A DNA stretch of 64,000 nucleotides from contig NZ_JYIW01000024.1 of NCBI RefSeq assembly GCF_000956525.1, positions 1 through 64,000 on the forward strand, written 5' to 3'. Below are positions 60,283 to 64,000 of the stretch, in pieces (position 1 is the first letter of the stretch; each line of letters starts with the position of its first letter). This DNA is from Microbacterium oxydans. Its GTDB lineage: Bacteria; Actinomycetota; Actinomycetes; Actinomycetales; Microbacteriaceae. Under the pieces are notes generated by a model, which ran no database searches, had not been told where the DNA came from, and worked only from the letters and a program-made list of their open reading frames with translations. Made by a program: the position numbers and the translations under genes.

Positions 60283-60842
60283 CAGTGATCCATGCCTTCG
60301 TGCTCGTCGCCGTCCTCGTAGTTCTCGTTGGCGCCGGAGTAGTCCTTCACCGGTGCCTGGAACTCGTACGTCGAGTCGTCCGAGAAGGTGAGCGTGACCG
60401 AGACTGTGTCTCCCGCTTTGAGCGGCGCGGTGAGGTCCATGAACATGAGGTGGTCGGCACCCGGTTCCAGCGCGATCGAGCCCCCCGCCGGGATCACGAA
60501 ACCGCCTTCGATCTCGCGCATGACCATCTCACCGGCCTCGTTCTCGACGGTCTCGTGCAGTTCGAGCATCGTGGCGGCGGAGGACTCGGCCGAGACCACC
60601 GTGACCTCCTGGTCGCTGTCGTTGACCAGGGTGCCGAATGCTGCGGACATCCCTTCGTCCGCGGACTTCACCCAGCTGTCCTCGATCGTGACCGAGTCTC
60701 CGGCCGGAGCCGAGTCGGCGCGGGTGTCGTCGGCTGTCGCAGCGCACCCGGTGAGAGCGAGCAGCGAGATCGCGACGAGTGAGACGAAGCGGGGCAGTGC
60801 AGTGGTGCGGGGCAGTGCGGTGGTGCGTGTCGTGGTGTTCAC
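60282..60842 (-). CDS. PCu(A)C-type copper chaperone lipoprotein
   Basis: A 186-residue lipoprotein with the lipidated cysteine at C33 (LLALTGC). The copper motif H..M..HXM is seen as LELHETVENEAGEMVM, then IPAGGSIALEPGADHLMFMDL. The N-terminus has a duplicated PRTTAL hexapeptide, due to an 18-bp tandem duplication in the DNA (60790-60825). Start is the GTG at 60842, with AAAGG upstream. It follows CopC by 11 bp and overlaps the DyP gene by one base. Expected role: Cu(I) delivery in the extracytoplasmic space. Confidence 0.9.
   Translation of the reverse strand: MNTTTRTTALPRTTALPRFVSLVAISLLALTGCAATADDTRADSAPAGDSVTIEDSWVKSADEGMSAAFGTLVNDSDQEVTVVSAESSAATMLELHETVENEAGEMVMREIEGGFVIPAGGSIALEPGADHLMFMDLTAPLKAGDTVSVTLTFSDDSTYEFQAPVKDYSGANENYEDGDEHEGMDH
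60790..60825. repeat. Tandem 18-bp duplication in the PCu(A)C signal peptide
   Basis: cggggcagtgcagtggtg (60790-60807) is repeated with one change at 60808-60825. It encodes a duplicated PRTTAL on the minus strand and leaves the reading frame intact. Confidence 0.85.
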
Positions 60843-60853
60843 GAGTGGGCCTT

Positions 60854-61495
60854 TCAGAGCTGTTCTTCCGCAGCGTCGCCGGATTCGGGCGCTGCGGATG
60901 CCGTGCGAGGACGGCGAAGGATTCGATACAGGGTGAAGGCGGCAGCGGCGAGCACTGCGCCTCCTGCGCCGATGAGCAGCACCCGGGGGATGCCGTCGGC
61001 GTCTGTCGTGGTCTGATCCGGGGCAGTGTCGGTGTCCGTGCTCGCGTCGGCATCGGCATCCGAGGGTTCGGATGCCGCGTCGTTCGCATTCGTCGCAGCC
61101 ATGGGTTCCGCGTCGCCGATCGTGAACGGGACGATGCCCGAGATCGGGTGCCCGTCCTCCGACACGACCTGCCAGCGCACCTGGTAGCCGGCATCCGGCA
61201 TTCCGGGGTCGACCGGTGTCGTGACGGTGTTGCCACTGACCTCGACGTCGCCGGACACCCAGTCGCGGCCGTTCTCGTCGACGACGATGACGACCGCGCC
61301 GAGCGTGGAATCGCCGAGCACGAGGAGCTCTCCGGAGAACGTCAGGACGATGCTCTCCGGAGCCGCATCGAGGCGCTCATCGACTCCTGGGGTACTGCTG
61401 ACGAGGGCGTCATGGGCGGACGCTGGTGCGGCGATCGCGAGGACCGCGACAGCCGCCACCGCCAGACCGACGGCGATTCTGCGGACAGGGGACAT
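60854..61495 (-). CDS. copC: Copper resistance protein CopC with C-terminal membrane anchor
   Basis: A 213-residue protein. The signal peptide ends at PASA, and the mature protein starts with HDALVSSTPGVDERL, so its N-terminal histidine can form the Cu(II) site of CopC. DGHPISG carries the second ligand region. An Asp/Thr-rich linker leads to a single C-terminal helix (VLLIGAGGAVLAAAAFTLY) and a short basic tail. The ATG at 61495 follows the signal-peptide start. It precedes the PCu(A)C gene by 11 bp. A fused CopD-type permease is not present. Confidence 0.92.
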   Translation of the reverse strand: MSPVRRIAVGLAVAAVAVLAIAAPASAHDALVSSTPGVDERLDAAPESIVLTFSGELLVLGDSTLGAVVIVVDENGRDWVSGDVEVSGNTVTTPVDPGMPDAGYQVRWQVVSEDGHPISGIVPFTIGDAEPMAATNANDAASEPSDADADASTDTDTAPDQTTTDADGIPRVLLIGAGGAVLAAAAFTLYRILRRPRTASAAPESGDAAEEQL

Positions 61496-61619
61496 GGATG
61501 GACAGACCTCTCGACGGGCGTCGACGACCGACGCCGTGCGTGCGTGCGGATCTCCCGACGCCGATGCTCGGCGCGCGGGAGCAGATCGCCACCCGGCGCT
61601 GGGCCGGGGGAGATGGGGA

Positions 61620-62225
61620 TCAGACCGTCGAGAGTCGCGGCGGGGCTCGCCCGCGCAGGGTGGAGAGGAGGAAGGCGCTGCGGAGCACCGCGATCTCCAC
61701 GCGGAGTGCGGGGCGACGCGCAGGGCGGAGGATCTGGGGTGCGAGGACGGCATCGATGCGGCGCTGCAGCCACCGCACGCTCTGCTGCGCGAGGTCGCGC
61801 AGGGCGAGGAGCAGACGCTCACCGCGGTGGAGGGCGATGATCGTCGCGAATGCCGCGATCGCGTGGCCGAACCACATCATGCCGCCGGCAGCCACGGTCT
61901 CGGCGATGCCGCCGACCTCGGGGAGCACGAGGGGTGCCCCGTGGACGTGCCCGCCGGTGGCGCCGGCCGGGGTGATCGAGCCGAGCACGAACAGGACGTG
62001 GAAGAGGAACTGGCTCACGCCGACCGAGATGGCGAGGCGGATCGCGTTGAGCCTGCGCCCGGCAAGCAGCACGCACACCATGAACGAGAGCATCCAGGGC
62101 ACGAGGATGCCGAGGGCGCCTGGCATCGAGCCCCCAGCGGTGACGTGCCCGGCGAGGGCTGCGAAGATCGCCACCGAGGATGCAGCGAATCCGCGAAGGA
62201 CCGCTGGCTTCCTGGACGCATGCAC
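61620..62225 (-). CDS. Uncharacterised membrane protein of the copper cluster
   Basis: A 201-residue membrane protein with about five helices. Histidines occur in GHVTAGGS, GATGGHVHGAP and MMWFGHAIAAF. The last 50 residues form a basic, Arg-rich cytoplasmic tail (RPARRPALRVE). It is 124 bp upstream of copC in the same direction and is often seen near copC genes in related actinobacteria as far as I recall. A role in copper handling is an inference. Confidence 0.7.
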   Translation of the reverse strand: MHASRKPAVLRGFAASSVAIFAALAGHVTAGGSMPGALGILVPWMLSFMVCVLLAGRRLNAIRLAISVGVSQFLFHVLFVLGSITPAGATGGHVHGAPLVLPEVGGIAETVAAGGMMWFGHAIAAFATIIALHRGERLLLALRDLAQQSVRWLQRRIDAVLAPQILRPARRPALRVEIAVLRSAFLLSTLRGRAPPRLSTV

Positions 62226-62262
62226 GCACCCATTCTGTCAGGTGCGCGGGCGGCCCTGATGC

Positions 62263-62946
62263 TCAGTCGTGGTCGTGGTCGTGGTCGTGGTCGTCGTCGT
62301 GACCGTCCTCGAGGATCATGCCGACCGAGGTCGCGCACGCATCGCCCTTCCACGCCTCGACGCCCTCGCGGATCGCGAAGGCCGCGATCACCAGGCCGGC
62401 GGCGGCATCCGCCCACCACCAGCCGAACAGCGAGTTGACGACGAGCCCGATGAGCACGGCTGCCGACAGGTAGGTGCAGATGAGCGTCTGCTTCGAGTCG
62501 GCCACCGCGGTCGCCGATCCGATCTCGCGGCCTGCTCGCCGCTCGATGAACGACAGGAAGGGCATGATCGCGACGCTGATCGCGGTCAGCACGATGCCCA
62601 CCGTGCTGTGCTCGGGGCGCTCGCCGGAGGTGAGGGAGAACACGGATGACGTGGTGACGTAGATGGCGAGTGCGAAGAAGGCGACCGCGATCACGCGCAG
62701 GGTCGGCTTCTCCCAGCGCTCGGGATCGCGGCGGGTGAACTGCCAGGCCACCGCCGCAGCGGACAGCACCTCGATTGTCGAGTCCAGCCCGAATCCGATC
62801 AGTGCGACGGACGAGGCGATCGATCCCGCGGCGATCGCGATGACCGCTTCGATCAGGTTGTAGCCGATCGCGATCGCGACGATCAGACGGATGCGGCGAT
62901 GCAGCGTCTCGCGTCTGCCCGTCGACACGGTCGTCTGGGCGCTCAT
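62263..62946 (-). CDS. CDF-like cation transporter (CmtR-associated)
   Basis: A 227-residue transporter with about six helices. Conserved acidic positions occur in FGLDSTIEVLSA and AVADSKQT, corresponding to the metal site of this short CDF-like group. The C-terminus is DGHDDDHDHDHDHD, a metal-binding tail. It overlaps the CmtR-type gene by four bases (ATGA) and is thus controlled by it. Expected function: export of Cd2+, Pb2+ or Zn2+. In mycobacteria CmtR controls a P-type ATPase instead. Confidence 0.87.
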   Translation of the reverse strand: MSAQTTVSTGRRETLHRRIRLIVAIAIGYNLIEAVIAIAAGSIASSVALIGFGLDSTIEVLSAAAVAWQFTRRDPERWEKPTLRVIAVAFFALAIYVTTSSVFSLTSGERPEHSTVGIVLTAISVAIMPFLSFIERRAGREIGSATAVADSKQTLICTYLSAAVLIGLVVNSLFGWWWADAAAGLVIAAFAIREGVEAWKGDACATSVGMILEDGHDDDHDHDHDHD

Positions 62947-63302
62947 CGCGCGTCCACCGGCTCGCAGCATCCGGCGACGCTGCAGGAGGGGTCGAGGCAG
63001 GGCACGCTCTCGTCGACGGCGAGCGTGACGTCGACGAGCGCCAGCAGCGCAGCCGTGATGTGCGGGTCGGCGACCTCGTAGCGGGTCTGGCGGCCCTCGG
63101 ACTCGGCGACGATGATGCCGCAGCCGCGCAGGCACGCGAGGTGATTCGACACGTTCGTGCGGGTGAGATCGAGTTCCGCCGCCAGGCGAGCGGGATAGCC
63201 GGGCGCTCCGAGCAGGGCGAGGAGGATACGCGATCTGGTCGGATCGGCCATCGCGCGGCCCAGTCGGTTCATGACGTCGAGGCGCGAAGAAATGGTCAGC
63301 AT
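62943..63302 (-). CDS. cmtR: CmtR-type cadmium/lead-sensing ArsR repressor
   Basis: A 119-residue ArsR/SmtB repressor. The metal ligands of mycobacterial CmtR, Cys57, Cys61 and Cys102, are present at exactly these positions (HLACLRGCG and SVPCLDP). The start (MNRLGRAMADPTRSRILLALL) and the recognition helix (LTRTNVSNHLACLR) also match. Three more cysteines follow in the C-terminal tail (PSCSVAGCCEP). The transcript is leaderless: TATAGT (63309-63314) is 6 bases before the ATG. A perfect palindrome over that box is the likely operator. Confidence 0.93.
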   Translation of the reverse strand: MLTISSRLDVMNRLGRAMADPTRSRILLALLGAPGYPARLAAELDLTRTNVSNHLACLRGCGIIVAESEGRQTRYEVADPHITAALLALVDVTLAVDESVPCLDPSCSVAGCCEPVDAR

Positions 63303-63321
63303 GCACTGACTATACAGTGCA
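63302..63321 (-). promoter_or_regulatory. CmtR operator over the leaderless promoter
   Basis: TGCACTG (63302-63308) and CAGTGCA (63315-63321) form perfect 7-bp arms around ACTATA, whose minus-strand reading supplies the TATAGT -10 box. The operator reaches the start codon of cmtR. Binding would block RNA polymerase directly. Confidence 0.75.
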
Positions 63322-63347
63322 CGCTGACCATCCGATCGGCGGCGGGA

Positions 63348-63887
63348 TCAGCGGATCGCGGAGATCGCGCCCGAGATGATGACGGTGACGACCGTCGTCC
63401 AGCCGATGATGGCGACGGCCTGCCAGAACAGGACTCGGGCCTTGCTGACGCCTGCCGCCGCGAGCATCGTGGCCGTGAAGTGCGTCGGCAGCAGCAGCGG
63501 ACCGAGCAGGCTGACCCCCGGGACGCCGTAGCGGGTGAACGCGCGCTGGAACTTCTCTCGGCGTGCGGCCTTCCTGGTGGAGTCCACCGAGACGACGTCC
63601 TCGTCGACGATGCTGCCGTCGGCCGTGACGCTCTGGCGAACCCGCGAACGGTTCACGATCGCCTGTCGGGCGCCGGAGCTCGCAAGCACCAGGACGGCGA
63701 CGCAGACGAAGTTGCCGATGATCGCGGCGATCGCCGCGACGACGGGGTTGATGCCGCCGATGATGCCGATGCCGGCCGCACCCTCTCCCTCGATGAAGGG
63801 GATCGCGCCGGCGAGGGCGACGATGAGCGGCTGCACGAGCTCGGGCACCTGTGCGACGAGGTTCTGGAAGGTCTCGATCAGGTTCAT
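63348..63887 (-). CDS. Small multidrug export family membrane protein
   Basis: A 179-residue membrane protein with about four helices. GAIPFIEGEGAAGIGIIGGINPVVAA is the hallmark region of the putative small-multidrug-export family (COG2426). A central cytoplasmic loop has a Ser/Arg-rich segment, followed by GVPGVSLLGPLLLPTHFTATML. The function of the family is not established despite its name. The ATG at 63887 follows AGGAGC. Confidence 0.85.
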   Translation of the reverse strand: MNLIETFQNLVAQVPELVQPLIVALAGAIPFIEGEGAAGIGIIGGINPVVAAIAAIIGNFVCVAVLVLASSGARQAIVNRSRVRQSVTADGSIVDEDVVSVDSTRKAARREKFQRAFTRYGVPGVSLLGPLLLPTHFTATMLAAAGVSKARVLFWQAVAIIGWTTVVTVIISGAISAIR

Positions 63888-64000
63888 GATGATGCTCCTG
63901 GAGGTCGATGCCGACGGGATGTCCGTCGTGTTGCATCCAGTTCAGCGCTCCAGGCGCACCCCGAGAAGTGCCGGGGTGTCACCGACTCGCGGACATATCG
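63888..64000. other. Right-edge region without recognised gene
   Basis: No gene is visible. A small dyad, cgacgg (63912-63917) with ccgtcg (63923-63928), lies upstream of the 63348-63887 gene and may be part of its control region. Confidence 0.4.

Overview
The window is high-GC DNA with dense, short-spaced genes on both strands. The codon use, the frequent ggatgc/gcatcc words, the actinobacterial regulator families and the many leaderless promoters (a TANNNT box 6-7 bases before the start codon) suggest a chromosomal segment of a Microbacteriaceae actinobacterium, most likely Microbacterium. This is an inference from composition and gene families, not a database match. I see no rRNA, tRNA, prophage, insertion sequence or CRISPR array.

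Layout. 1-10.2 kb holds a soluble AAA ATPase, an ABC-2 exporter whose ATPase gene carries a frameshift, the helicase gene hrpB set between two copies of one palindromic repeat, a flotillin, a MarR regulator, and an ArsR-MFS pair with a well-defined operator/promoter. 10.2-33.9 kb is the most distinctive part: a catabolic island for an amine or amino compound. It has a class III transaminase plus aldehyde dehydrogenase, a tartrate/D-malate-type dehydrogenase, an ABC importer with fused ATPases and fused permeases, two paralogous FAD amine oxidases, a second aldehyde dehydrogenase, a five-gene operon (HAD hydrolase, FAD oxidase, D-serine dehydratase/D-threonine aldolase-like enzyme, RidA-family protein, SDR), and a kinase next to a PLP phospho-lyase-like enzyme. 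A GntR-ROK regulator pair, a zinc/cobalt-type CDF exporter and a cupin complete it. The operator ATTGTNNACAAT recurs before the GntR gene, the importer operon, the CDF/cupin pair and (degenerate) the transaminase/dehydrogenase pair. This links the island to one regulon.

34-53 kb is mixed accessory content: a LysR-MFS pair, small membrane and PASTA proteins, a sortase-anchored (LAQTG) surface adhesin divergent from a four-gene operon (membrane protein, PAP2 phosphatase, two-component system), an HxlR-MFS pair, a rifamycin ADP-ribosyltransferase (arr), a DapA-family aldolase, VOC, nuclease and alcohol dehydrogenase genes, an array of actinobacterial intergenic repeats, and a catDE-like (DoxX + ring-cleaving dioxygenase) operon.

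53-64 kb is dominated by metal homeostasis. A probable yybP-ykoY (manganese) riboswitch precedes a TerC-family gene, with a short possible leader ORF and a CorC/HlyC-type transporter behind it. A copper/peroxidase cluster follows (CopC, PCu(A)C chaperone, Tat-exported DyP peroxidase, PepSY membrane protein), then a CmtR cadmium/lead-type sensor overlapping a CDF exporter, and a small-multidrug-export family membrane protein near the right edge.
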